The notes under the pieces are model-generated. The model was not told where the DNA came from. It ran no database searches and worked only from the letters and a program-made list of their open reading frames with translations. The translations under genes and the position numbers were made by a program. Shown piece after piece: positions 34,757 to 43,121 of a stretch of DNA of 64,000 nt. The stretch covers positions 1-64,000 of the forward strand of contig CAMVOK010000008.1 in NCBI GenBank assembly GCA_947169115.1. Direction: 5' to 3'. The DNA comes from an uncultured Prevotellaceae bacterium (GTDB lineage: Bacteria > Bacteroidota > Bacteroidia > Bacteroidales > Bacteroidaceae). Position 1 is the first letter of the stretch. The number at the start of each line of letters is the position of its first letter.

Positions 34757-34829
34757 GCGTCCTTAGCTCAGTTGGTAGAGCAATTGACTCTTAATCAATG
34801 GGTCCAGGGTTCGAGCCCCTGAGGGCGTA
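34757..34829 (+). tRNA. tRNA-Lys (CTT)
   Basis: The cloverleaf fits: acceptor GCGTCCT with AGGGCGT, D arm with AGTTGGTAGA, anticodon stem ATTGA/TCAAT around CTCTTAA (anticodon CTT), T arm with GGTTCGAGCCC. The discriminator base is A and CCA is not encoded. The first acceptor pair is a G-T wobble. Confidence 0.95.
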
Positions 34830-34834
34830 CTAAG

Positions 34835-34870
34835 AAGCCCCTTCGCCACATGGTGGAGGGGCTTTTTTTG
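34835..34870 (+). terminator. Rho-independent terminator after tRNA-Lys
   Basis: AAGCCCC (34835-34841) pairs with GGGGCTT (34858-34864), and an inner CCAC/GTGG stem and a run of seven T follow. It also lies just 3' of the Omp85 gene on the other strand. Confidence 0.85.
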
Positions 34871-34891
34871 TTTATCTACTTCCTTCCTCTA

Positions 34892-37144
34892 TCAGAAGGG
34901 CAAGCCCACGGCGAAATGAAGGGCAAAGTCGCGCTTGAAGCGAGGATGTATGATGGGGAAATGGTGACGGGCGTCGCTATAAGCCGGATTAACAGCCTTC
35001 ATACCTCCATCAAGACGAAGGATGAAATAGTTGAAGTTCAATCGGATGCCAAGACCATAAGAGGCCGCAATCTGTCGCCAGAACTTCTCGATACGGAACT
35101 GTCCCCCTGGCTGGTCGGCATAGTTGCGGATAGTCCAGATATTACCCGCATCGATGAAGGCTGCACCATCTACAACCCAGAAGAGGTGGGTACGATACTC
35201 CAGATTCATGTCGAGTTTGATGTCACCCGTCTGATTGATAAAGTCGATACGACCATCGGCTCCCTTGAAGGAACCAGGTCCTAAACCTCGTACCGACCAA
35301 CCACGAACGCTGTTGGCACCACCACTGAAATATCGTTTCTCGTACGGCAATATGGAACTATTGCCATAAGGATAAGCCACGCCAAAGCCCAAATGCAAAG
35401 ATAGGGAGTTTTCGGAAGTAAAGCGAAAACTCTTCGAGAAATCGAAATCTCCCTTCACATACTGCGCATAGGCAATATTGAACAACGTAAACTGTCCCTC
35501 CTTATTCTTATGCGTATCGAACAGTCGGGTGAATCCATAAAGTAGGTTGCCCGACGATTCCACATTGAAACGCACGCTATAGGCATTCGTGCCATAGTTT
35601 CCCATCGCACCTGTCAAAGGTTGGGAAGAATAATTGAACGAGTAGCCCCACTTCATGATGAACAAGTCCTCGTAATTATACCGCAGAATGGCATTTCTGG
35701 AAGTGACATTCTCAAGATACACCTCACGGAAGGTTCTTGATATCCAGGGCATATATACGTAGTTGAGGTCGAGCAGATCGATACGATGCTGACGTTGGCG
35801 GTTTTTCTGGCTCCAGCGATAACGCCACGCCCCCGTCACCACCCTACGATGAAATTCGGGACGATTCTGACTGTCGAACATCACGGAGACTTCACTGACA
35901 GCATGGCTGCTACGTCGAAAATCGCGGTTGACACCAGGAAACTTGAAGTCGGGGAATGCCAAAGACAGTTCAGCACTATACTCTATGTAATTTTGGTTTT
36001 CGTAACCTTCCAGTCCCCTTATCGCCTCAAAGGCACCGCGAATCTTCGCACTCAGCAGCTCCGAACCATGGAAGATGTTTTTATTCTGATAGGAAAAAAC
36101 CAGTGCCGCACCAAAGTCACCTGCCGAGTTTGTCCCCTCCAGTTCCGTATTCAGGGAATGGCGTTTGTTGGTTAGAACAGAAACCCTGGCATCCACCCGT
36201 GAACTGTCTTCTGCATTTGGCAATATCTCCACAGTGGAGTTCATCACCGCCCCAAGTGCCGACAGGTTGCTGTAGGTCTCTTGCACATGGCGGTCGTTGT
36301 AAAGTTCACCCTCTTCTATTGCATTCTTCACACGGAGCACATTGCCTCGCACATAGTTTCCGGCCGTACTGTCTGATGTCAAATGTACCTTTCCTATCCG
36401 AAACCTGCGGTGCAGAGCATCCTGCGATTCGGAAGCCGTACGCACGTTGTCCACGAGCATCAACAAGTCAACCTGATTGTCCCCAAGCGTAGTATCGGCC
36501 TCGAAACGGATGTACTCTTTGTTAAAGAGATAATACCCTTTATTACGCAAGAGGGCATTGATGCGACTACGCTCCGCCTCCAGTTCATTCAGGTCGAACG
36601 GCATACCCACCGAAAGTTTTGATGTCGCCGATGCACTGTCGATGATAGCCTTAACCATGGGGTCTGCTATCCTCTGGTCAATCGACGCCACCCTGTAGCG
36701 TGGTCCTGGCTGTATGTCGTAAAGAACATTAAGCTTGAAGCGGCTCTTCTTCTCCTTCAAGTCAACATTGGCCTGCAGGTAACCCATATTGCGAACAGCC
36801 GCCTCCATGTTGGAGCGTGTCTTGAAAGCCTTCTGCTGGTCGTAGATGACAGGAGCCTCCCCCACACGCTGCAGGAAACGGTTGATGCGCTTCGTCGAAT
36901 CCGTTCCACTCATCAGATAGGGAAGCATGGGCACCTTCAGCACACTGAACCAGCGGGAGTTGGGATGTTGCTGCACATACCCGTTCATCGAAGTTGTCGA
37001 AATGGCCTTCTCCTTCGTCTTTATCTTGACATCGTTGAGCAAATACTCATCTTCGGGAATGAAACGGGACACACTGCAACTGACCGTCATAGCAACGGCC
37101 ATCAGCACCGACAGGATGCGAAAAGCGACTCCATCGTGTTTCAT
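34892..37144 (-). CDS. BamA/TamA-family outer membrane protein (Omp85)
   Basis: The 750-residue protein has a lipobox-like AMTVSC near residues 18-23, then POTRA-like repeats (about 90-300; for example NMGYLQANVDLKEKKSRFKLNVLYDI and GYYLFNKEYIRFEADT) and a C-terminal beta barrel. VRGWSVRGLGPGSF is the conserved barrel motif and the last residue is F, as usual for outer membrane barrels. It probably takes part in outer membrane protein or lipid assembly; exact paralogue unknown. The -7 element TACCTTTG (37149-37156, minus strand) lies only 5 bp before the ATG, so the mRNA may be nearly leaderless. Confidence 0.9.
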   Translation of the reverse strand: MKHDGVAFRILSVLMAVAMTVSCSVSRFIPEDEYLLNDVKIKTKEKAISTTSMNGYVQQHPNSRWFSVLKVPMLPYLMSGTDSTKRINRFLQRVGEAPVIYDQQKAFKTRSNMEAAVRNMGYLQANVDLKEKKSRFKLNVLYDIQPGPRYRVASIDQRIADPMVKAIIDSASATSKLSVGMPFDLNELEAERSRINALLRNKGYYLFNKEYIRFEADTTLGDNQVDLLMLVDNVRTASESQDALHRRFRIGKVHLTSDSTAGNYVRGNVLRVKNAIEEGELYNDRHVQETYSNLSALGAVMNSTVEILPNAEDSSRVDARVSVLTNKRHSLNTELEGTNSAGDFGAALVFSYQNKNIFHGSELLSAKIRGAFEAIRGLEGYENQNYIEYSAELSLAFPDFKFPGVNRDFRRSSHAVSEVSVMFDSQNRPEFHRRVVTGAWRYRWSQKNRQRQHRIDLLDLNYVYMPWISRTFREVYLENVTSRNAILRYNYEDLFIMKWGYSFNYSSQPLTGAMGNYGTNAYSVRFNVESSGNLLYGFTRLFDTHKNKEGQFTLFNIAYAQYVKGDFDFSKSFRFTSENSLSLHLGFGVAYPYGNSSILPYEKRYFSGGANSVRGWSVRGLGPGSFKGADGRIDFINQTGDIKLDMNLEYRTHLFWVVDGAAFIDAGNIWTIRNYADQPGGQFRIEKFWRQIAASYGLGIRLNFNYFILRLDGGMKAVNPAYSDARHHFPIIHPRFKRDFALHFAVGLPF

Positions 37145-37148
37145 ACCA

Positions 37149-37156
37149 CAAAGGTA
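37149..37156 (-). promoter_or_regulatory. -7 element of the Omp85 gene
   Basis: TACCTTTG on the minus strand matches TAnnTTTG. The distance to the start codon leaves almost no 5' leader. Confidence 0.6.
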
Positions 37157-37200
37157 CGTAATAATTAAATATTAAAAATTAAAAATCAAAAATTATTTCT

Positions 37201-37208
37201 TAACTTTG
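37201..37208 (+). promoter_or_regulatory. -7 element of the SpoU methyltransferase gene
   Basis: TAACTTTG matches TAnnTTTG and overlaps an upstream in-frame TTG at 37206, so translation should begin at the ATG at 37230. Confidence 0.6.
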
Positions 37209-37229
37209 CGTATATTTTATCACTATACA

Positions 37230-37985
37230 ATGATTAGCAAGGCAAGGATAAAACAGATTCATGGTCTGGAACGGAAGAAAAACCGACAGGCCGAAGGACT
37301 TTTCGTGGCCGAAGGTCCCAAGCTGGTGGGCGAACTCCTAACCACCATGTCAGCCCAGTACATTGCCGCTACGGAGGAATGGCTACAAGCCCATGCCGAC
37401 CAACTCAGAGGTACACCCTACGACTGCATCAACGAGACAGAGTTGCAACGTGCCAGTCTGCAACAGCATCCCCAGGATGTCATTGCCCTCTTCCCCATCC
37501 CCCATGATGTGGCAGACCTCGATGTAGTTGCCCAAAACGAACTGACGTTGGCTCTCGACGGTATACAAGATCCTGGGAACATCGGCACCATCGTGCGACT
37601 GGCCGACTGGTTTGGCATCCGCCATCTGTTTTGCTCTACCGACTGCGTAGATATCTTCAACCCCAAAGCCGTACAGGCCACCATGGGGGCTTTGGCACGG
37701 GTCAGCGTCCACTATATCAACCTTGCCAATGCCCTTCGTAAAACCGAAGTTCCCATTTACGGTACCTTTCTCGACGGGGAAGACATTTATCGCCAAACTC
37801 TCTCCTCAAACGGTATCATCGTCATGGGCAACGAAGGCAACGGCATATCTCAGGAAATATCCGACCTCGTCACGCACCGTCTCTACATTCCACCCTATCC
37901 TGCCGACAGCCAGACCGTGGAGAGCCTCAACGTCGCCATCGCCACAGCCATCGTCTGCTCCGAGTTCAGAAGGGTTAAGGGTTAA
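37230..37985 (+). CDS. TrmH/SpoU family RNA 2'-O-methyltransferase
   Basis: The 251-residue protein is a SPOUT methyltransferase. An N-terminal RNA-binding part (KKNRQAEGLFVAEGPKLV) is followed by LALDGIQDPGNIGTIVRLADWFG, VMGNEGNGIS and ESLNVAIATAIVCSEFRR, the three SpoU motifs. It methylates rRNA or tRNA; target not known. The C-terminal VKG and the stop codon come from a GGGTTAAGGGTTAAGG repeat. A GC-rich hairpin (38003-38020) then lies between it and the convergent gene. Confidence 0.9.
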   Translation: MISKARIKQIHGLERKKNRQAEGLFVAEGPKLVGELLTTMSAQYIAATEEWLQAHADQLRGTPYDCINETELQRASLQQHPQDVIALFPIPHDVADLDVVAQNELTLALDGIQDPGNIGTIVRLADWFGIRHLFCSTDCVDIFNPKAVQATMGALARVSVHYINLANALRKTEVPIYGTFLDGEDIYRQTLSSNGIIVMGNEGNGISQEISDLVTHRLYIPPYPADSQTVESLNVAIATAIVCSEFRRVKG

Positions 37986-38030
37986 GGGTTAAGGATTTTC
38001 TCCCTCCCCAGGGAGGGATGGGGTGGGTCT
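37972..38030 (+). repeat. GGGTTAAGG phrases and GC-rich hairpin
   Basis: GGGTTAAGGGTTAAGGGTTAAGG is followed by CCCTCCCCAGGGAGGG at 38003-38018. The first supplies the stop codon of the methyltransferase gene. The second can serve as a two-way terminator between convergent genes. Confidence 0.75.
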
Positions 38031-38031
38031 A

Positions 38032-38817
38032 TTATTCTTCCATCGGGAATCCTTCTTCGGTTTCCTCCTTCACCTCAGCCTCGGCGGCGTATGAGGAGTA
38101 GAAGGTGTCATCGCTGTCCATTTCCTCGTCACGATCAATTACGTTGTCGTCATCCACTTCCTCATCCTGCTCGTCGCGAATGACATTACCTTCCTCGTCA
38201 TAACGGGTCTCGCTGTTGCAACGCAACTTCTGCACAGGCTCCTTTTTCTTGGCAAAGATGGCTTCCGTCCAGGTGCCCTTCTCCACCTCCAGCACTTCAA
38301 AGCCCTGAGCCACCTTGCGCTCCAGTGTACCGCCAGGGGCATGTATGCGACTGGTTGGCAGTTGGGTGGTGCTGACGTCGAAACTCGACTCTATGATGTC
38401 CTTAATGGAAAGAGGTATCGAATCCCATCCACCGCCAAAGTTCCGGTCGATGAGTTCCAGCAACGTAGCCGCCGAAATGTGTTTCACATTCTCATAACTA
38501 AGGTCGGTAATGCGCTTGATGTACTTGCGACGTATGGCCACACAGCCTTTCTTCTCGTTGCAACGGGAAAATATCGTCCAGTCACCATTCTCATACTTCT
38601 TCTGCTCGCGGTCATCGTTGGGGTTGAAATGCACCACCTCGAAGCAGAGACGAATCACATTCAGCAACTTTTCCTCAGAGGACGCAAAGCCCTCTTCCTC
38701 CCTCTCTGCTTCCCACAATTTTGCTATCTGCTCCTCGCGCAGACTCCATACATTATTAGAGTTGACATCCAGTATAGACTCCAGTTCAAACTCCTTCTCT
38801 TTCTTATCTTTACTCAT
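38032..38817 (-). CDS. Acidic cytoplasmic protein, function unknown
   Basis: The 261-residue protein has no signal peptide. The N-terminal 40 residues are charged and helical. The middle includes YENGDWTIFSRCNEKKGCVAIRRKYIKRI and WDSIPLSIKDIIESS. The last 70 residues are very acidic (DEQDEEVDDDNVIDRDEEMDSDDT). I do not recognise the family. It resembles conserved hypothetical proteins of Prevotellaceae. It has a -7 element at 38840-38847 and is convergent with the SpoU methyltransferase. Confidence 0.65.
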   Translation of the reverse strand: MSKDKKEKEFELESILDVNSNNVWSLREEQIAKLWEAEREEEGFASSEEKLLNVIRLCFEVVHFNPNDDREQKKYENGDWTIFSRCNEKKGCVAIRRKYIKRITDLSYENVKHISAATLLELIDRNFGGGWDSIPLSIKDIIESSFDVSTTQLPTSRIHAPGGTLERKVAQGFEVLEVEKGTWTEAIFAKKKEPVQKLRCNSETRYDEEGNVIRDEQDEEVDDDNVIDRDEEMDSDDTFYSSYAAEAEVKEETEEGFPMEE

Positions 38818-38839
38818 ATTCCAATTTTAATTATGGGCG

Positions 38840-38847
38840 CAAAGATA
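38840..38847 (-). promoter_or_regulatory. -7 element of the acidic protein gene
   Basis: TATCTTTG on the minus strand, 22 bp before the ATG at 38817. Confidence 0.55.
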
Positions 38848-38924
38848 GTAAATAATGTGAAAAGTGAGAAGTGAAAAGTGAAAAATTTATGATAAATGGT
38901 AAATGATAAATGGTAAAATTATTG

Positions 38925-38932
38925 TACCTTTG
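38925..38932 (+). promoter_or_regulatory. -7 element of the sialidase gene
   Basis: TACCTTTG matches TAnnTTTG and lies 26 bp before the ATG at 38959. Confidence 0.55.
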
Positions 38933-38958
38933 CAACATAACCCTAAAAATCTATCACG

Positions 38959-40218
38959 ATGAAAGCCAAAAGCATCCTGTTCCTGGCCATGACGGCTTTG
39001 CTGCCCATCACGGCGAACGCTCAAGAAGAAATCTTCAAGACCGAAACTGTAGAGGCCATCCCCTACCGCATTCCTGCCATCGCCACAACCAAGAAAGGCG
39101 ACGTCGTAGCTGTCAGTGACTACCGCTATTGTCGTTTCGACATAGGTGCCGGTCGCATCGACCTCCACTTCCGCCGCTCTGCCGACAACGGAAAGACATG
39201 GGGCGAACTCTATTCCCCAGCCACCATGCAGGGCGACGGCGACCTCACCCCAGGTCATCAGGAAGCAGGCTTTGGCGATGCAGCCATTGTGGCCGACCGT
39301 AAGAGCCACCGCATGTTGCTGCTCACGTGTTCCGGCGGTCCCCTCTTCGGCTACAGCACCGAGGCACACCATCAGGGCATGGCGCGTTTCTACAGCGAAG
39401 ACGGCGGTAAAACTTGGAGCAAGCCCACCTATATTGGCGAAGAGACCATCTATCAGCCTCTGGCGCAAGGCAAGTACGGCCCCATCAAGGCATGGTTCGT
39501 GGGTAGTGGTCGCATTCTGCAAAGTCGCTACGTAAAGGTTGGAAAATACTATCGTCTCTATTGTTCCGGCGTATCGCGAAATGCTAACGGCAATGCCAAC
39601 TGGGTCATCTACAGCGACGACTTCGGAGAGACCTGGGGCGTGCTGGGCGGTTGCGATGCCTCCCCCATCCCTGGTGGCGACGAACCCAAATGTGAGGAAC
39701 TGCCCGATGGCCGCCTGCTACTAAGCAGCCGTGCCTGGGGCGGACGCTTCTACAACATCTTCACCTTCAGCGATGGCCGCACCGCCCAAGGCCAGTGGGG
39801 CGAACGCGCCTTCAGCGGTAAAGATAATCAGGGCGTGGAAGCACAGAACAACTCCTGCAACGGCGAAGTAATGGTGCTGCCCGTCGTGCGCACCAGCGAC
39901 AAACAAAAGATGTATCTCATCCTGCAAAGCCTGCCTCTCGGCCCCGGTCGTGCCAATGTAGGTATTTATTACAAGGAACTAAGTTCCCCCACCGACTACG
40001 CCACACCACAGGCCATCGCCAGCAACTGGAACGGCCACTATCAGGTGTCCACCCTACCTTCAGCCTACAGCACCATGACCTTGCAGCGTGACCGCTCCAT
40101 CGGTTTCCTTTACGAGGAAGAGACCCACTGCCCCTCTTCTGGTGGCGGCTATACCATCGTCTATAAGCGTCTGACACTGGAGGACATCACCGACGGCAAA
40201 TACAAAATCCGCAAGTAA
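38959..40218 (+). CDS. Secreted exo-alpha-sialidase (GH33)
   Basis: The 419-residue protein has a signal peptide ending ITANAQ. YRIP near residue 36 is the arginine-containing motif of sialidases (usually FRIP). Three Asp boxes are visible: SADNGKTWG, SEDGGKTWS and SDDFGETWG. CEELPDGRLLLSSR fits the catalytic glutamate region. It would release terminal sialic acid from host glycans in the periplasm or at the surface. No partner sialic-acid catabolism genes are in the window. A hairpin at 40359-40386 can terminate it. Confidence 0.9.
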   Translation: MKAKSILFLAMTALLPITANAQEEIFKTETVEAIPYRIPAIATTKKGDVVAVSDYRYCRFDIGAGRIDLHFRRSADNGKTWGELYSPATMQGDGDLTPGHQEAGFGDAAIVADRKSHRMLLLTCSGGPLFGYSTEAHHQGMARFYSEDGGKTWSKPTYIGEETIYQPLAQGKYGPIKAWFVGSGRILQSRYVKVGKYYRLYCSGVSRNANGNANWVIYSDDFGETWGVLGGCDASPIPGGDEPKCEELPDGRLLLSSRAWGGRFYNIFTFSDGRTAQGQWGERAFSGKDNQGVEAQNNSCNGEVMVLPVVRTSDKQKMYLILQSLPLGPGRANVGIYYKELSSPTDYATPQAIASNWNGHYQVSTLPSAYSTMTLQRDRSIGFLYEEETHCPSSGGGYTIVYKRLTLEDITDGKYKIRK

Positions 40219-40252
40219 ACCGTCTCCCTTCCTTTATCTTGCCCAACCATCG

Positions 40253-40298
40253 CTTGACCCGTCGCGACAGTTCAATTGAACCAACGCGACGGTTCAAG
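40253..40298. repeat. 46-bp imperfect palindrome
   Basis: The two 23-bp halves, starting CTTGACCCGTCGCGAC and ending GCGACGGTTCAAG, are inverted copies with four mismatches and almost no loop. It lies between the sialidase and its terminator. Confidence 0.8.
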
Positions 40299-40358
40299 CC
40301 CGTCTTGCCGTCGTTCGAAGTTCCCTCTTCCTTTGGTGGCGATTAAGTTCTAAATAAA

Positions 40359-40386
40359 CGGGCGGCTTCGATAAGGAAGCCGCCCG
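40359..40386. terminator. Two-way hairpin terminator
   Basis: CGGGCGGCTTC and GAAGCCGCCCG form an 11-bp stem with a 6-base loop between the convergent sialidase and unknown gene. T tracts are weak on both sides. Confidence 0.65.
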
Positions 40387-40407
40387 TAAGTCAAAGTAAA
40401 GGATAAC

Positions 40408-41736
40408 TTACTTCTTAGGGTATTCGACCTTGGCAGGACCGTTGATTCCCATCGGGCGAGCCAACGTACCACTGTCGAAGACATTGCTGTTTATGTTGCC
40501 CTCACGATACTGGATGAGGTTGTAACGGTCTATCATGTAGGTGCCGTTCTTCTTGAAAATGAAGCCTACCATCTGAGAACGCTGGGTAACGGGATAAGGC
40601 CACTCCTGCGACTTGAAGAGTTCCCAATCGGCATTGAAGAATACCACATCCTCAATTACTTCGTTGGGAAGTTTCTGCTTACCCATTGCCAGCACTTTGT
40701 TCTTGAATGCAGCATCCTTCTGCACAGTCTTGTCCAGTTTAATAGCATTCTGACTAGCTACCTTACCTGCCTCATACACGGCATCGCGCTGAGCCATGAG
40801 ACCGTTGTAATCCTCAAGCATCTTCTCATAGTCGCCCGACTTCGTATTGCCAGGATGATTGTCGAACAAAGGCCAAGCCACCTCTATCTGACGCAGATAG
40901 GTTGCCTTCCACCAGTCGGTCTTTCCCTTGTGCCTGTATTGCAAGAGCTTCACCTTCATGGCATCCTCCAAAACTTTGAAAGGCACCTTTTGGTACAGCA
41001 CGCCGATGCAGAACAGGTCGGCCTCGTCCTGCATCTTTGCCCACTGCCCCTTTGTGAACTGCATTCTACCCAACTCCTGATTGAATCCCGACTTCTTGTA
41101 GATAACATTCGAGTTATCGGAACCTGGCAAATGCATACCTTCATAGTAACCTTTCTGGCGGTCCACCACAAGCTGGTGAGCATCAATAAGTTCAACTACA
41201 GTCTGATAAGCAAATGGGTCGGCCAGGAAGTGTGCAAAGTTGGCCATGATGGTGGTATATCCACGAGGAACAAGCCATCCCGTCTTCTTCGCACCTTTAT
41301 ATTGGTCATGAGCATAAGTTATGCGATACTCCTTATCCGAAGACATCTTGTTGATTTCGGTCTGCAGGAAAGTAGGACTGTTCTTGTGCAAACCTTGGCT
41401 ATCTTCGTCATTCATGTAGTAGAACTGAGCGTTCTCCCAGTAAGGCTGGGGGAACCATTCTGGATTTAGGTGCTCGTAAGCAGCATGAATCTGTCCAATA
41501 GTACGTGTAAAGCCCTTCTCTACCGTCGCATCTGTAGCCATTGGATCGTTGGCCTTGGCTGCAGCACTTGGTTCATATACCTTATCAACATCAAACTTGC
41601 TTATACCCGAAACCTTGACTGTGTTCTCCGAACCTGGGATGGTTGGATATGTTTTCGTCATCACATCCTGAGCATACAGAGACTGAGATGCCAACAACCC
41701 CATGGCAACAATGGTTTTACAAAATTGTTTTTTCAT
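40408..41736 (-). CDS. Secreted protein, function unknown
   Basis: The 442-residue protein has a signal peptide ending LASQSLYAQ. The mature protein shows no motif I recognise. Features are WFPQPYWENAQFYYMNDEDSQG, a helical middle with DEADLFCIGVLYQKVPFKVLEDAMK, and a C-terminal segment FFNADWELFKSQEWPYPVTQRSQMVGFIFKKNGTYMIDRYNLIQY, which looks like a small beta sheet of the SnoaL/NTF2 sort. I give no function. It is monocistronic and convergent with the sialidase. Confidence 0.65.
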   Translation of the reverse strand: MKKQFCKTIVAMGLLASQSLYAQDVMTKTYPTIPGSENTVKVSGISKFDVDKVYEPSAAAKANDPMATDATVEKGFTRTIGQIHAAYEHLNPEWFPQPYWENAQFYYMNDEDSQGLHKNSPTFLQTEINKMSSDKEYRITYAHDQYKGAKKTGWLVPRGYTTIMANFAHFLADPFAYQTVVELIDAHQLVVDRQKGYYEGMHLPGSDNSNVIYKKSGFNQELGRMQFTKGQWAKMQDEADLFCIGVLYQKVPFKVLEDAMKVKLLQYRHKGKTDWWKATYLRQIEVAWPLFDNHPGNTKSGDYEKMLEDYNGLMAQRDAVYEAGKVASQNAIKLDKTVQKDAAFKNKVLAMGKQKLPNEVIEDVVFFNADWELFKSQEWPYPVTQRSQMVGFIFKKNGTYMIDRYNLIQYREGNINSNVFDSGTLARPMGINGPAKVEYPKK

Positions 41737-41842
41737 AGGTATAGATTTTAGTTAGACAATGTACAAATGTAAGAAATAAAAAGCACAATATATACATTAT
41801 TATATAAATAAAGAGGCTTTATACAGATTTAGTTAAAAACAT

Positions 41843-41873
41843 TTTGTCAATCCCCTACTTTTTTGTACCTTTG
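41843..41873 (+). promoter_or_regulatory. Promoter of the rplM operon
   Basis: TTTG (41843-41846) and TACCTTTG (41866-41873) are 19 bp apart, a full consensus. Confidence 0.8.
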
Positions 41874-41879
41874 CAGGCC

Positions 41880-42000
41880 GATTATTATCAGGGATACCCT
41901 TTTGAGGTATCAGACTGCGTGTAAATAGCCCGTTTCCATTGGCCTGGGCGGACGGTTTGTGAATCGCAGAAACAGAAAGAAACAAAAAGTTAAACGTAGT
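41880..42000 (+). promoter_or_regulatory. Structured 5' leader of rplM-rpsI
   Basis: The roughly 140-nt leader can fold: GATACC pairs with GGTATC around a short loop, and CCGT pairs with ACGG farther on. Ribosomal leaders that autoregulate L13 are described for Bacteroidia; this has the right place and size, but I have not checked the consensus. Confidence 0.5.
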
Positions 42001-42018
42001 AACGAACAAAACAAAAAA

Positions 42019-42480
42019 ATGGACACACTGAGTCAGAAGACCACAAACGTGAACCGCGTGACCGCTACCAAGGAGTGGGTCGTCGTTGACGCTACCGACC
42101 AGGTTCTGGGTCGCCTGTGCACGAAAGTGGCAAAACTGTTGAGAGGTAAGTACAAGCCCAACTTCACACCCCATGTGGATTGTGGCGACAATGTAATCAT
42201 CGTAAATGCGGACAAGATTGTCCTGACGGGCAACAAGATGACGGATCGCACCTACCTGACCTACTCCGGCTATCCCGGCGGCCAGAAGGAGCACACTCCC
42301 GCCAGCATCATCGCCAAGAAGAACGGCTATGAGAAACTTCTCCGCAAGGTTGTAAAGGGCATGCTGCCCAAGAACAAGTTGGCCAGCCAGCTGCTCACCA
42401 ACCTCTACATCTACGAAGGCAGCGAGCACAAGCACGAAGCTCAGAGCCCCAAGACTATCGATATTAACAACTACAAATAA
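42019..42480 (+). CDS. rplM: 50S ribosomal protein L13
   Basis: The 153-residue protein has WVVVDATDQVLGRLCTKVAKLLRGK and YSGYPGGQKEHTPASIIAKKN, then the LRKVVKGMLPKNKLASQLL segment of L13. MDTLSQKTTNVNRVTATKEW is the normal N-terminus; the frame is open 20 codons upstream but that part is the leader. rpsI follows after 10 bp, the conserved L13-S9 operon. Confidence 0.97.
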   Translation: MDTLSQKTTNVNRVTATKEWVVVDATDQVLGRLCTKVAKLLRGKYKPNFTPHVDCGDNVIIVNADKIVLTGNKMTDRTYLTYSGYPGGQKEHTPASIIAKKNGYEKLLRKVVKGMLPKNKLASQLLTNLYIYEGSEHKHEAQSPKTIDINNYK

Positions 42481-42490
42481 TTAAGGAAAG

Positions 42491-42877
42491 ATGGAAGTAG
42501 TTAATGCACTTGGCCGCCGTAAGAGCGCCGTTGCCCGTATCTACGTAAGCGAGGGTACAGGTAAGATTACCATCAACAAGAGAGACCTCACAGAATATTT
42601 CCCCAGCTCTATCCTGCAGTTCGTGGTTAAGCAGCCTCTGACTACGGTAGATGCCGTTGAGAAGTACGACATTAAAGTTAACCTCACAGGTGGCGGTTTC
42701 ACCGGTCAGTCTCAGGCTCTGCGCCTGGCTATCGCCCGTGCACTGGTGAAAATCAACGCCGAGGACAAGAAGGCACTTCGTGCCGAAGGCTTCATGACCC
42801 GCGACAGCCGCGAGGTTGAACGTAAAAAGCCCGGACGTCCAAAGGCACGTCGTCGCTTCCAGTTCAGCAAGCGTTGA
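42491..42877 (+). CDS. rpsI: 30S ribosomal protein S9
   Basis: The 128-residue protein has NALGRRKSAVARIYVSEGTGKITINKR at the start and ends ERKKPGRPKARRRFQFSKR, the tail that reaches the P-site tRNA. It forms an operon with rplM. Confidence 0.98.
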   Translation: MEVVNALGRRKSAVARIYVSEGTGKITINKRDLTEYFPSSILQFVVKQPLTTVDAVEKYDIKVNLTGGGFTGQSQALRLAIARALVKINAEDKKALRAEGFMTRDSREVERKKPGRPKARRRFQFSKR

Positions 42878-43121
42878 TATTATTTACGATTTAACGATTT
42901 ACAATTTACGATCTTGCAGATTTTACAATCCACAACCCTGTGGCTTTGCACATTGATAAATGGAAAATTTGACAATTAAATTGTAAATAGTTAATTAGTA
43001 AATGTTATCGTTTAGTATCTAAACCCGCTCGACTCCTATTAATCGGGGGACTACCTGCGAGTTGATTCTAATCAAAACAGAATTAAAAAGAAAGTAAACA
43101 AAACAAAAACGAAACAAAACT

